A stretch of 64,000 bases of DNA from Streptomyces atratus (GTDB lineage: Bacteria; Actinomycetota; Actinomycetes; Streptomycetales; Streptomycetaceae): contig NZ_BMRN01000002.1 of NCBI RefSeq assembly GCF_014648655.1, positions 1 to 64,000 of the forward strand, written 5' to 3'. The translations under genes were made by a program, and so were the position numbers. Positions within the stretch are counted from its first letter, which is position 1. Every line of letters begins with the position of its first letter. A model generated the notes under the pieces. It ran no database searches and was not told where the DNA came from. It worked only from the letters and a program-made list of their open reading frames with translations. Shown piece by piece: positions 8,340-16,022 of the stretch.

Positions 8340-8640
8340 GGCACTGCCGGGCGACGTGTCCCTGGCCGGTGAGCGTGACGATCCGAGCGTTCGGCAGGGG
8401 GTTGCCGCCAGGTCGGCCAGGCGCTCGCGCAAGTGGGCGGGACTGAGGTCTCCCTCGACGAGGGGCGTCGGCATTCCGAGCGCTGCGAAGCGATCAATAC
8501 CGACGCCGAGCGCCGCTCGAACCCGCTGGTCGGCGAACATCGCATCGACCGCGCCCGCGGGCGTGGGGACGATGTCGCGCATGTGGATCCGCATCGCCTC
8601 GACCGGGTCGCCCGCGTCGAGCGCCGCACGGGCGTGAACC
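8340..8640 (-). pseudogene. C-terminal remnant of an alpha/beta hydrolase
   Basis: The upstream part reads A-A-L-D-A-G-D-P-V-E-A-M-R-I-H and T-P-L-V-E-G-D-L-S-P-A-H-L-R-E-R-L. A one-base shift near 8395 is then needed to reach L-P-N-A-R-I-V-T-L-T-G-Q-G-H-V-A. The T-L/P-L-V-E-G-D strand and the G-Q-G-H segment with the catalytic His are standard for the C-terminal half of alpha/beta hydrolases. The N-terminal half with the nucleophile is missing. It lies upstream of the ArsR gene, facing the same way. Confidence 0.6.
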
Positions 8641-8968
8641 CCCGACCGGTGGGGGTCTGCGCTGTGATGCACGGCCACCGCAGGATCTCCGGTTGTCCTC
8701 ACAAGCCATCGGTGATCAACGCGGTGGCCGTCCTCATGCCCGCGCCACGCCCAACGTCGAATCCGAGTGACGTCGGACTGGCCGCATCAGCCAACGTTCG
8801 CCCTGGTGTTCCCCGTCCCTTGCGCCGTTCTGTGAGCCGGTAGGCTCGTGGCCGTTTCCGGGAGCTGGGGGAGAGCTCAGACGGCTTTGGTCAAGAGCCC
8901 GATCCCTCATGTATCCCGTTCAGGAAAGACGCTGGATCATTGGGCGCATCCCGCCTTACGGTGGCGCC
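8641..8968. other. Intergenic stretch between hydrolase remnant and ABM protein
   Basis: I see no supported gene here. A promoter-like pair TTGCGC...TAGGCT occurs near 8819-8846. A TACGGT box lies 6 nt before ATG 8969, again suggesting a leaderless transcript for the next gene. Confidence 0.3.
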
Positions 8969-9322
8969 ATGAGCGATCACTCGGAAGTGCCTGTCGCGCC
9001 CGTCGAGGCCTATGAACCCCCCTACTACGTGGCTGTCTTCACTACGGTGCGAACCCAGGATCAGAGCGGCTACAGCGAGACCAACGCACGCATGGAAGAC
9101 CTGGTGAAGGGCATCCCTGGGTTCCTGGGGATGGACCACGCGCAGACTCCCGGCGGGCTGGGCATCACCGTCGGGTACTTCCGCGACGCCGACGCCCTTA
9201 CGGAGTGGCGGTGCAACGCCGAGCACCGCGCGGCGCAAAAGCGTGGGCAAGCCGAGTGGTACCAGAGCTATACGCTGCATGTGGCGAAAGTGGAGCGGAG
9301 CCGCGGGTTCATGCGAGCGTAG
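8969..9322 (+). CDS. Antibiotic biosynthesis monooxygenase (ABM)-fold protein
   Basis: This protein has 117 residues from ATG 8969. The frame is open 60 bp further upstream, but the TACGGT box 6 nt before 8969 supports this start. Y-Y-V-A-V-F-T-T-V, the M-E-D-L-V-K-G-I-P-G-F-L-G-M-D helix and strand, and W-R-C-N-A-E-H-R-A-A-Q make a single dimeric alpha/beta-barrel ABM domain. Members include quinone-forming monooxygenases and heme-degrading enzymes, but many are uncharacterised. No biosynthetic genes adjoin it, so a housekeeping or stress role is as likely as antibiotic synthesis. Confidence 0.75.
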   Translation: MSDHSEVPVAPVEAYEPPYYVAVFTTVRTQDQSGYSETNARMEDLVKGIPGFLGMDHAQTPGGLGITVGYFRDADALTEWRCNAEHRAAQKRGQAEWYQSYTLHVAKVERSRGFMRA

Positions 9323-9403
9323 GTCCTGCAGAGCCCGACAGCAGGCTGACCAACCGAAGTCACCTCCTGGTCCGGTGAAGCGCCGTCCCGCCAGGCTGTC
9401 CGG

Positions 9404-9532
9404 GTGGCAGAACGAGTACGCGTCCGCGAGATCGATGACGACGAGGGCAAGCGCCTGCTGCGGATCATCCGCAGGGGCACCGGCTCGGTGGTGACCTGGC
9501 GGCGGGCCCAGAATTGCCTGATGCGGCACTAG
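9404..9532 (+). pseudogene. N-terminal scrap of an IS630-family transposase
   Basis: GTG 9404 opens a 42-residue frame containing V-R-V-R-E-I-D-D-D-E-G and G-T-G-S-V-V-T-W-R-R-A-Q. This is the characteristic beginning of actinobacterial IS630 transposases, which lead into a helix-turn-helix. The match ends abruptly at 9520, and the frame stops at 9530-9532 inside the last codons of the opposing beta-lactamase gene. The DDE domain is absent. This marks an old insertion boundary at the 3' end of bla. Confidence 0.7.
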
Positions 9533-10458
9533 GTGAGAGTAGACACCACGTACGCGGCGGCCTCGGCGAGGAGGGCCTGGTCGTACTCGGCGTCCTTGGT
9601 GGCCTTGCTGGACATGATCGCGATGACGAGTGGCGCGGCATTCGGGGGCCACACCACAGCTATGTCGTTGAGGGTGCCGTAGTCACCGGTCCCGGTCTTG
9701 TCCGCCACGTTCCATCCCCGCGGTACGCCGGCCCGGATACGTTGCGCGCCGGCAGCGGTGGCGTTGCGTTCCAGCAGGCGGCGGAGGAAGGCGCGCTTGT
9801 CCGTCGGCAGGGCGTCCCCCAGCAGGATCTTCCGGTAGTTGGTACCGAACGCCCGGGGCGAGGTGGTGTCGCGGGGATCTCCCGGGGTGGCTTGCGCGAT
9901 CGTCGGCTCGATCCGGTCCATCCTGGTGACCGTGTCGCCGAGGCTGCGCACGTACGCCGTGAACCGGGCCGGCCCGCCGAGATCGCGGAGCAGGAGATTT
10001 CCGGCCGTTCCGTCGCTGTAGCGGACCGCGGCATCACACAGCTGTCGGATCGTCATTCCGGTGGCCACATGCCGCCTGGTGATGGCCGAGCTCTTCATCA
10101 GGTCGCCTTCGGTGTACCTGATGACCGTATCCAGGTGCGACAGCGGATTGCGGTGCAGGACCGCCGCCGCCGCCAGCCCCTTGAACGTCGAGCAGAACGC
10201 GAACCGTTCGTCCGCCCGGTGGGTGAGGGTGGCCCCGGTGCCGGTGGCGAGGGCATACACCCCTAAGCGGGCTTCGAACTTCCTTTCCAATTCGGCCAGT
10301 TGAGCGTGGCGAGTGCGCGCCGTGGCGGAGGGGGACGAGGGCGCGCCCGCTGACGGTCGCGTCGCTGTCCTCTTGCCCTCCGCGCATCCGGCCAACGGCA
10401 GGAGTGCCGCCACCCCTAGAAGAGTGCGGCGCGTGATGGCCGGCTGTCGTGACGTCAT
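9529..10458 (-). CDS. bla: Class A beta-lactamase, Tat/lipoprotein type
   Basis: This serine beta-lactamase has 309 residues from ATG 10458, chosen for GGAGGG 6 nt upstream; the open frame continues out but without a ribosome site. The N-terminus R-R-T-L-L-G-V-A-A-L-L-P-L-A-G-C has both a twin Arg and a lipobox Cys. Active-site motifs are S-T-F-K (Ser70/Lys73), Y-S-D-G (Ser130, Gly132 as in other Streptomyces enzymes), R-I-E-P-T-I-A (Glu166 present, position 170 Ala instead of Asn) and K-T-G-T-G (Lys234). It is divergent from blaA/blaB-like genes, the arrangement of the inducible Streptomyces beta-lactamase regulon. Its end overlaps the IS630 scrap by 3 bp. Confidence 0.92.
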   Translation of the reverse strand: MTSRQPAITRRTLLGVAALLPLAGCAEGKRTATRPSAGAPSSPSATARTRHAQLAELERKFEARLGVYALATGTGATLTHRADERFAFCSTFKGLAAAAVLHRNPLSHLDTVIRYTEGDLMKSSAITRRHVATGMTIRQLCDAAVRYSDGTAGNLLLRDLGGPARFTAYVRSLGDTVTRMDRIEPTIAQATPGDPRDTTSPRAFGTNYRKILLGDALPTDKRAFLRRLLERNATAAGAQRIRAGVPRGWNVADKTGTGDYGTLNDIAVVWPPNAAPLVIAIMSSKATKDAEYDQALLAEAAAYVVSTLT

Positions 10459-10563
10459 GGTCTTCCCTCCACTGGGGCGAGTTACGACTACGGCAAGCGG
10501 GCTCGAGTTCGCTTGCCGCAGATGGGGTGACCGCCTGGCAGTATTTCCCCTCCGGAAGCTCAT

Positions 10564-10579
10564 TACCGGCAAACCGGTA
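10564..10579. promoter_or_regulatory. Palindrome in the bla/blaA divergent region, candidate LysR site
   Basis: TACCGG-caaa-CCGGTA is a perfect 6-4-6 dyad roughly midway between the two divergent starts (10458 and 10698). LysR regulators usually bind such T-N11-A-type dyads between their own gene and the target. Confidence 0.5.
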
Positions 10580-10697
10580 TCTACCTCGAGAGATGACCCA
10601 GGTCGGGCAGAAGGCAATCTGGCATCCGGCAGTACATGCTGTCCAAGACAGAAATGCGCAGACCCATGCTGATCCGGCATAGCTATAAGCTCCGGCC

Positions 10698-11615
10698 GTG
10701 GACATGGTCAGGGCCTGCGAGGCGTTCGTGGCGGTGAGTGGGCATGGCAGCTTCACCGTCGGTGCCGCTGCGGCAGGCATGCCGCAGTCGGTCGTCAGCC
10801 GGCGGATCGCCGCCCTGGAGGAGCACTTCGGCGCCAAGCTGTTCGACCGGTCGTCGCGAAACGTCACTCTGACCCCGTTCGGCCGGGACATGCTGTCCTC
10901 GGCCCGGCGGCTGGTCGAACTCGTCGAGGCGATGGAGCACGACGCCGAGTGCGCCAAGCGGCGCCGGTTCCGGCTGGCCGTACCGGCGGTCTCCGCCCCA
11001 TGCCGGCTCGCCGGGCTCGTTGCCGAGGCGCGTCGGCACGACCTGAATCTCGCCCTGCACGCAGCCGGGCCGGGTGAACGCGCGGCGCTCGTCCGGACGT
11101 TGGAGGTCCGGGCGGCGATCGTGTCCGTACCCGCGGACGGAGCGCCATGGCGGATACCGTTGGGGCTGGCCGGCAGCGCCGAGCCGGCGGGGCAGGCGAT
11201 ATACGTGGAAAACCTGCGCGCGGGCCGGGCCGGACGTAACGCACGCCGACGACGCGTCTGGATCCAGCCGGAGGATGACGTGCCGCACGTACGCGACCGG
11301 GTGATCCGCTTACGGGACGGGGTCGGCCTCCAACCCGCCCAGGTCGTGGTCTCGGCCTCACTCGTCGACGCCGCGGCCGAGGTGCTCGGCTCGGCCGACC
11401 TGTTGCTCTGCTCCGCCGTCCAGGCCGACGAACTGGGGCTGTACTGGCGGCCGATCGGCGAGTTGGAGCTGGTACGCGGTTACGACGTCGAGGCCGGACT
11501 GCGCGAGGATGCCCAGCGCATCCGGACCCTCCCGCTCGCCACGATCGGACGCTGCCTCGGCATGTCGGACCACGGTAGCCGGAGCGGCGACGTGCCGGGC
11601 GACGGTGAGGCGTAG
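10698..11615 (+). CDS. blaA: LysR-type regulator of the beta-lactamase gene (BlaA-like)
   Basis: This protein has 305 residues. The N-terminal LysR helix-turn-helix is A-C-E-A-F-V-A-V-S-G-H-G-S-F-T...S-Q/S-V-V-S-R-R-I-A-A-L-E-E-H-F-G-A-K-L-F-D-R, about residues 5-55, with a periplasmic-binding-type effector domain behind it. GTG 10698 and ATG 10704 are both possible starts; TAAGCT just upstream suggests a short or absent leader. It is divergent from bla and 1-bp overlapped (TAG/GTG) with a BlaB-like gene, matching the S. cacaoi blaA-blaB/blaL arrangement where BlaA activates the beta-lactamase gene on induction. Confidence 0.85.
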   Translation: MDMVRACEAFVAVSGHGSFTVGAAAAGMPQSVVSRRIAALEEHFGAKLFDRSSRNVTLTPFGRDMLSSARRLVELVEAMEHDAECAKRRRFRLAVPAVSAPCRLAGLVAEARRHDLNLALHAAGPGERAALVRTLEVRAAIVSVPADGAPWRIPLGLAGSAEPAGQAIYVENLRAGRAGRNARRRRVWIQPEDDVPHVRDRVIRLRDGVGLQPAQVVVSASLVDAAAEVLGSADLLLCSAVQADELGLYWRPIGELELVRGYDVEAGLREDAQRIRTLPLATIGRCLGMSDHGSRSGDVPGDGEA

Positions 11616-12520
11616 TGGTGGGGACGACCAAGGTCCTGCGCGATGCGCGGGAGGCCCTGCACGACGGCGGCCTGCGCGGCTCGTTCCTGGTGCGTGACCT
11701 CGACACCGGCGATGAACTCGCGATCGACGCCGAGGTGGAGTATCCGATCGCTTCCCTGGTCAAGGTGCCGCTCGCGATCGCCACACTGGAACGTGTCGGA
11801 CGCGGCGAACTCGACCTGGCCGCAACGATCGTGGTGCAGCCCGGCCGCGTCACCGTGCCGGGACCGACCGGCCTGACCAAGTTCCGGCACCCGGCCACGG
11901 TCGCGCTCGAGGACCTGCTGTATCTCAGCACGGCGATCAGCGACGGCACCGCGGCCGACGCGCTGTTCGCCCTCACCCCGCCCGCCGCGGTCACCGCGGA
12001 GCTGCGGCGGCTCGGCTACGACGGCATCGTGGTACGCCACCTCATGGGGGACCTCACCCAGACGCCGGCCGAACGGTTCGCGCCGACCGAGGTGCACCTT
12101 GCCCACGCCCTCGCCATCGGCGCGGCGACAGCGGGACAGGGGCATCCCGTGGCCCAGCTCGACATCAGCCGCGCGAACGTCGGGTCGGCCCGGACCTTCG
12201 TCGACCTGCTGGACGGATTGTGGCGGCCGACGACGATCCAGCCCGCCACCGCGGCGCGGGTCCGCGAGCTGATGACGAACAACGTGATCCGGCAGCGACT
12301 GGCTCCCGACTTCAGCTCCGACGCGTCCCGGTGGTCGTCGAAGACCGGTACGTTGCTCAACCTCCGACACGAGGTCGGGGTCGTCGAGCACGCCGACGGG
12401 CAGGCGTTCGCCGTCGCCGCCCTCACCGAATCCCGCGTACCGGCCGTGCTGCAGCCCGAGACGGAAGCACTGATGGCGCAGGTCGCCCGGACGCTCCGCG
12501 ACCAGTTGCGGATGGCATGA
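11615..12520 (+). CDS. blaB: BlaB-like penicillin-recognising protein, induction sensor candidate
   Basis: This 301-residue protein has the SxxK fold motifs of penicillin-recognising enzymes: S-L-V-K after Y-P-I-A (about residue 46), I-S-D-G (about 109) and S-K-T-G-T (about 244). It has no signal peptide, so it acts in the cytoplasm or at the membrane face rather than as a secreted lactamase. In S. cacaoi, BlaB is needed for beta-lactamase induction and is thought to sense a D-Ala-D-Ala-type ligand. That role is inferred here from order and coupling: the GTG start overlaps the blaA stop by one base. The RxExxLN omega-loop of true lactamases is not evident. Confidence 0.82.
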   Translation: MVGTTKVLRDAREALHDGGLRGSFLVRDLDTGDELAIDAEVEYPIASLVKVPLAIATLERVGRGELDLAATIVVQPGRVTVPGPTGLTKFRHPATVALEDLLYLSTAISDGTAADALFALTPPAAVTAELRRLGYDGIVVRHLMGDLTQTPAERFAPTEVHLAHALAIGAATAGQGHPVAQLDISRANVGSARTFVDLLDGLWRPTTIQPATAARVRELMTNNVIRQRLAPDFSSDASRWSSKTGTLLNLRHEVGVVEHADGQAFAVAALTESRVPAVLQPETEALMAQVARTLRDQLRMA

Positions 12521-12899
12521 ACGGATGGACGCTCCCACCACTCCTGACGGCTCAATGGGTCTTCGCCCGATGATCCGTCAGGTACGCCATCACCGCCCGG
12601 TTGGCCTCCCAGCCGTCGGGGAACTCGACCGGGACGTTCAGGTGGACCGGCTCGGTCGACTGGCTCGTCTGATGGTGAGAAGCCCTGTTCGCGTGGGGCT
12701 GCCCGCGCCACGGTCATGGGAACACGCTCGGAGCCTACGTTCTCAATCGTTATGCGGGACTAACTGGGCAAGCGGTGCGCTGTGTGACACAAGTGGTCAG
12801 AGGTGCATTGACGGGCGCACGCGGTCGCAGGAGGCTGAGCGGACCCCCCACGCAAACCCCCCACGGTAGCCCCCTTTCTCCTTCACCGTTGGATTGCCC
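12521..12899. other. Gap with a short reverse-strand coding relic
   Basis: On the minus strand a frame of about 54 codons, stopping at 12552, reads E-P-V-H-L-N-V-P-V-E-F-P-D-G-W-E-A-N-R-A-V-M-A-Y-L. It looks like real protein sequence with amphipathic helices but has no start of its own, since an in-frame stop lies just upstream. I cannot assign it to a family. It is probably the 3' end of a gene lost when bla/blaA/blaB or its neighbour was inserted. The remaining 180 bp up to the surface protein hold no clear signal. Confidence 0.35.
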
Positions 12900-13682
12900 A
12901 TGCGCCCACTCGTTTCCGCAGGCACGCTCACGGCCGCCGTCACCGCGGCCCTGCTGCTCGCACCCACGGCATACGCCACCGCCCCCGGCGACAACGGCAC
13001 CGTGAAGATCCACGACGCCGCGACCGGTGAAGAGCTCCGTAAGAACGAGCCTCACGTGTGCACCTTCTATCTCGATGCCTTCGGTTTCGACGCCGACCAG
13101 AAGGTCGACTGGCGCATCGAAGCCTGGCCCCCGACCGCCGAGGTCAAGGGCGAAACCGTGAAATCCGGTTCGCTGACGCTCGACGACAAGGGGCATCGCC
13201 GTTCGCAGGACCAGTCCCTGCCCGACGGCCACTACAAGCTGTTCTGGAACTTCGACGGCGAGCACGGCCGGGCCAAGCACAAGGTCTTCTGGGTCGACTG
13301 CGACGGCAAGGGGCAGCCGGGTGGTGGCAAGCCCGGCAAGCCCGATGAGCCCGGCAAGCCCGGTAAGCCGTCGACGCCTGCCACCCCGTCGACGCCTGCC
13401 ACCCCGTCGACGCCTGCCACCCCGTCGGCGCCCGGCACTTCGTCCGGCCCGGCGCGGCCGACCGCGGAGCCCACGTCGTCCGCCCCCGAGGGCACCAAGC
13501 CGACGTCCTCGACCTCCTCCCCCTCGTCCCCCTCGTCGTCACCCTCCGCACAGAGCGGCGGGGACCTCGCCGAGACCGGTAACGGCGCGCCCGTCGGCCT
13601 GCTGTCCGCAGCGGCTGCCGCGCTCGTTGCGGCCGGTGGCTACCTGGTGTTCCGCCGTCGCAAGGCGCAGCAGCAGCACTGA
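12900..13682 (+). CDS. LAETG sortase-anchored surface protein
   Basis: This protein has 260 residues from ATG 12900; an in-frame TTG 6 bp earlier is possible, and neither has a good Shine-Dalgarno. A signal peptide (about 1-29, ending T-A-Y-A-T-A) precedes a globular domain with two Cys (C-T-F-Y-L-D-A-F-G-F-D and W-V-D-C-D-G). A Pro/Gly/Ser/Thr wall-spanning region follows, then L-A-E-T-G (about 223-227), a hydrophobic helix and R-R-R-K. LAXTG is the motif of class E sortases, and a class E sortase gene lies at 46697. The wall-spanning part has three exact 18-bp direct repeats (T-P-A-T-P-S) near 13375-13428. A terminator follows directly. Confidence 0.88.
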   Translation: MRPLVSAGTLTAAVTAALLLAPTAYATAPGDNGTVKIHDAATGEELRKNEPHVCTFYLDAFGFDADQKVDWRIEAWPPTAEVKGETVKSGSLTLDDKGHRRSQDQSLPDGHYKLFWNFDGEHGRAKHKVFWVDCDGKGQPGGGKPGKPDEPGKPGKPSTPATPSTPATPSTPATPSAPGTSSGPARPTAEPTSSAPEGTKPTSSTSSPSSPSSSPSAQSGGDLAETGNGAPVGLLSAAAAALVAAGGYLVFRRRKAQQQH

Positions 13683-13692
13683 CGCACACCGG

Positions 13693-13726
13693 TGCCCCCG
13701 TGCTTCGCAGTACGAGCACGGGGGCA
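13693..13726 (+). terminator. Terminator of the LAETG protein gene
   Basis: TGCCCCCGTGCT (13693-13704) pairs exactly with AGCACGGGGGCA (13715-13726) around a 10-nt loop, 10 bp after the stop codon. Confidence 0.85.
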
Positions 13727-14072
13727 CAGTCATGCGCGGTCTCAGCCGGACGCGCGCAGACCAACTGCCGGGAGCCCCGAGGCACTCGGTGATACTCCGT
13801 GACCGTGCCGGGGCAGTGAGCAGGAGTGAGTCCTGTCTCACCGGCACGCCCCGAACGGTGTTGGGCGCACTGGTCCTCCGCTTTCACGACCTGGGCGGCG
13901 ACGCATATCACGTATGCGGTCCGTCCCAGGTGGGCGGAATCCCTACGACCTGGCCATGTGGGTGTGGCCAAAGGCGACGGGGAGGCCCCGAACCATCACT
14001 CTGGTGATACGGGGCCCCGACTGCTGACACCACACCCGGCGTCCCAGATCGCGTTACACACGTTACGCACAC
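13727..14072. other. Non-coding gap before the IS982-like segment
   Basis: I see no supported gene. A hairpin at 13984-14016 (separate entry) is the only clear structure. The frames that stay open here have no protein-like character. Confidence 0.4.
13984..14016. terminator. Hairpin, possible bidirectional terminator or attenuator relic
   Basis: GGCCCCG (13984-13990) pairs with CGGGGCC (14010-14016), and an inner ATCAC/GTGAT stem is centred on a 4-nt loop. It lies 57 bp outside the left inverted repeat of the IS segment. Confidence 0.55.
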
Positions 14073-14091
14073 CTAGATGATTGATTCCAAG
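14073..14091 (+). repeat. Left 19-bp inverted repeat of the 3.16-kb segment
   Basis: CTAGATGATTGATTCCAAG occurs here and, exactly inverted, at 17215-17233. The left copy lies 10 bp beyond the transposase stop codon, where an insertion-sequence terminal repeat is expected. Confidence 0.75.
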
Positions 14092-14101
14092 TGGTCAGTG
14101 G

Positions 14102-15016
14102 TCAGTGGTCATAGGCGGTCAGTGAGCGCAGGACGGGCTGTCCCATGTAGTCGTTGTGCCAGATCGCTGCGGTCAGCGCGAGGATGCGCTGCATGACGCG
14201 GGCGATGACCCCGCCGGGCGTGCGTCCTCGATGTTGTTCGAGATCGAGCTGTCCCTTGAAGGTCTCGTTGACTGACTCGATGACCTGCCGCAACGGCTTG
14301 AACAGGGGTGCGCCGGGCCGTTCCGGCTCGCCCTTGCGGGCCGGCCGCAGTAGTCGGATGTCCTGCTCAGCCAGTTGATATTCGAAGTCACGGCCGAAGT
14401 AGTTCTTGTCGCAGATCAGCGTCTGGCCGGGTCGGCTGGCGAGGAGGGCCGGTTCGGCGGCGAGCAGGGCCAGCAGGGTCTCGCGCTCGTCGGCCTTGGC
14501 TCCGGGCAGGGCGAAGATGACGGGCAGGCCCTGGAGGGTGCACACCAGGTGCAGCCGAAGACCCCAGAAGAAGCGGCTGTGGCTGGCGCAGTACCCGTAC
14601 TCGGTCCATCCGGCCAGGTCGGAGCGTTTGACAGTCTCGCGTGAGCGGCCACACTCCACCGGCGTGGAGTCCACGATCCACACGTCGTCGCTCCACACGG
14701 TGGTCTCGGTGGCCAGGAGCCGGGTGACCCGGCGGAGTAGCTCGGCCGCCTTGCGCAGGCGCTTGTTGTAGCCGGGCTGCTTCGGCCGGTACGGGAAGAG
14801 ATGCCGCAGGTGGGAGCGGGCATGGCGGAGTCACCGGGCCTCGGAGGTGAAGCCGGGCATGGCCTGCATCATCGCGAGCGTGACCAGCTCGGCGTCGGTG
14901 AGCTTCGGGGCGATACCCACCGCCGGCCGCCACGGAGCAAGCTGCGGCGAACCTTTCAGCAGGTCGTCGGCCTCCGCATGGAGTGCGGTTGCGAGGGAGC
15001 CCAAGTCTGGTGCCAT
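14102..15016 (-). pseudogene. IS982-family transposase split by one nonsense codon
   Basis: The single frame 15016 to 14102 (305 codons) is full length for an IS982-type DDE transposase. The N-terminal K-L-T-D-A-E-L-V-T-L-A-M-M-Q-A segment leads to a G-F-T-S-E-A-R block. A TGA (plus-strand 14831-14833) stands where the family has Trp before L-R-H-A-R. The rest is in frame: D-D-V-W-I-V-D-S-T-P-V-E-C, A-G-W-T-E-Y-G-Y-C-A-S-H-S-R-F-F-W-G, C-D-K-N-Y-F-G and I-E-S-V-N-E-T-F-K-G, supplying the DDE residues. It would be intact but for TGG to TGA. Downstream translation could restart at ATG 14698, but an active enzyme is unlikely. Confidence 0.85.
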
Positions 15017-15043
15017 AACTTGACTTTGGGTTCCCTTGTCTCA

Positions 15044-15598
15044 TCAGCTGCGGGTTCCCGCTTCTCGTGGCTGGCGCCGGGTGGACCGCGCCCGGTTGCC
15101 GCAGCCGAGGGAACACCATGCCTGGTCACGGCGCCTGGCCAGGAAGAACATGCCGCAACTGGGGGCGGGGCAGCGCCGCACCCGCTGACGGTCCGGACCC
15201 GCGGCCAGGACGAGCGTCTCGCGGGCGACGACGGCGTCGGCGCCGCCACCCTGTTCCTGCTGTGCGAGCAGACCGTCGCCGGTCATCCGGAAGACGACGG
15301 GGGCGGACGAGGCGAGTTCGTTCAGGCGGGTCCGCAGGCTGTCGGTGAGCGGCCGCTGTCCGGCTGTCGCGTCCAGCGCGTCGCGGACCAACCCACGCAG
15401 CCGCTCCAGCTCCTCCAAGGAGAGGGCGGCCAATCTGCGGTCGGCGGCGCGGGCGCGCCATCGCCTGGTGAGTTCCCGATCGGCGAAGAAGTCGATGTCG
15501 CCTCGCCCCGGGCCTGCGCCGACGACGACGGTGTTGGCCAGGTCGAGGACCGGGTCCTCGCCGATCCACGGCATTTCCTGCAGGTCCCGGATGGTCAT
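15044..15598 (-). CDS. CGNR zinc-finger (ABATE-domain) regulator-like protein
   Basis: This protein has 184 residues from ATG 15598, which follows a TAGATT -10-like box by 7 nt. The N-terminal ABATE-type stress-antitoxin-like domain (L-D-L-A-N-T-V, residues about 18-24) is followed by a C-terminal zinc ribbon: R-R-C-P-A-P-S-C-G-M-F-F, then W-C-S-L-G-C-G-N-R. CGNR proteins are putative DNA-binding regulators, and their targets are mostly unknown. It faces away from the two-gene operon 15703-17108, with 104 bp between the starts, and may control it. Only 27 bp separate its stop from the IS982 transposase start. Confidence 0.8.
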   Translation of the reverse strand: MTIRDLQEMPWIGEDPVLDLANTVVVGAGPGRGDIDFFADRELTRRWRARAADRRLAALSLEELERLRGLVRDALDATAGQRPLTDSLRTRLNELASSAPVVFRMTGDGLLAQQEQGGGADAVVARETLVLAAGPDRQRVRRCPAPSCGMFFLARRRDQAWCSLGCGNRARSTRRQPREAGTRS

Positions 15599-15702
15599 GC
15601 CCCTCAATCTACTGGATTCAGGTCAGCGAACCCGTGATAACTTCAACTCACGGATTTGATCCACCAACTCCGTGAGTCACGTGATCGACGAAGGGTGATG
15701 CC

Positions 15703-15996
15703 ATGAGTACGACCATCGAGTACGTCAGGTTCGACACCGACGACCCCGCCGCTCTCACCGCCCACCGGGAGCAGCTCGTCGAACTACTCAAGGAGCATTA
15801 CGGCGACGGCTTTCAGGGCGCCCACCTCGCCCAGTTCGACGACGGCACCGTCCTGGACTTCATCATCTGGTCGTCCGCCGCCGTCGCCGAGCGCGCGGCC
15901 AAGGAAATGCCGACCGACCCCCGGGCACAGGGCTTCTTCAGCCGAATCGGCACCGTGCACGAGATGCGGCACGCTCAGGTGCTGCACACCGCATAG
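15703..15996 (+). CDS. Small dimeric alpha/beta-barrel protein (ABM-like)
   Basis: This 97-residue protein has the strand-helix-strand pattern I-E-Y-V-R-F-D, the helix T-A-H-R-E-Q-L-V-E-L-L-K-E, and D-F-I-I-W-S-S-A-A-V-A-E-R-A-A-K-E-M. It is a single ABM/EthD-like domain without visible catalytic residues. ATG 15703 has GAAGGGTG 6 nt upstream. It is 27 bp upstream of the AlkC-like gene in the same direction and so is likely co-transcribed with it. The function is unknown. Confidence 0.6.
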   Translation: MSTTIEYVRFDTDDPAALTAHREQLVELLKEHYGDGFQGAHLAQFDDGTVLDFIIWSSAAVAERAAKEMPTDPRAQGFFSRIGTVHEMRHAQVLHTA

Positions 15997-16022
15997 AGCC
16001 CGAGATCAAGGAGAATGACGCT

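Noticed and set aside
8819..8968. A plus frame from GTG 8848 after a TAGGCT box
   Set aside because: The translated product is not protein-like and overlaps the well-supported ABM start region.
9839..10021. Short plus frames within the beta-lactamase gene
   Set aside because: They are antisense to a gene with all active-site motifs.
13375..13428. Three exact 18-bp direct repeats, considered as a CRISPR-like array
   Set aside because: The units are contiguous, have no spacers, and encode a Pro/Thr wall-spanning segment.
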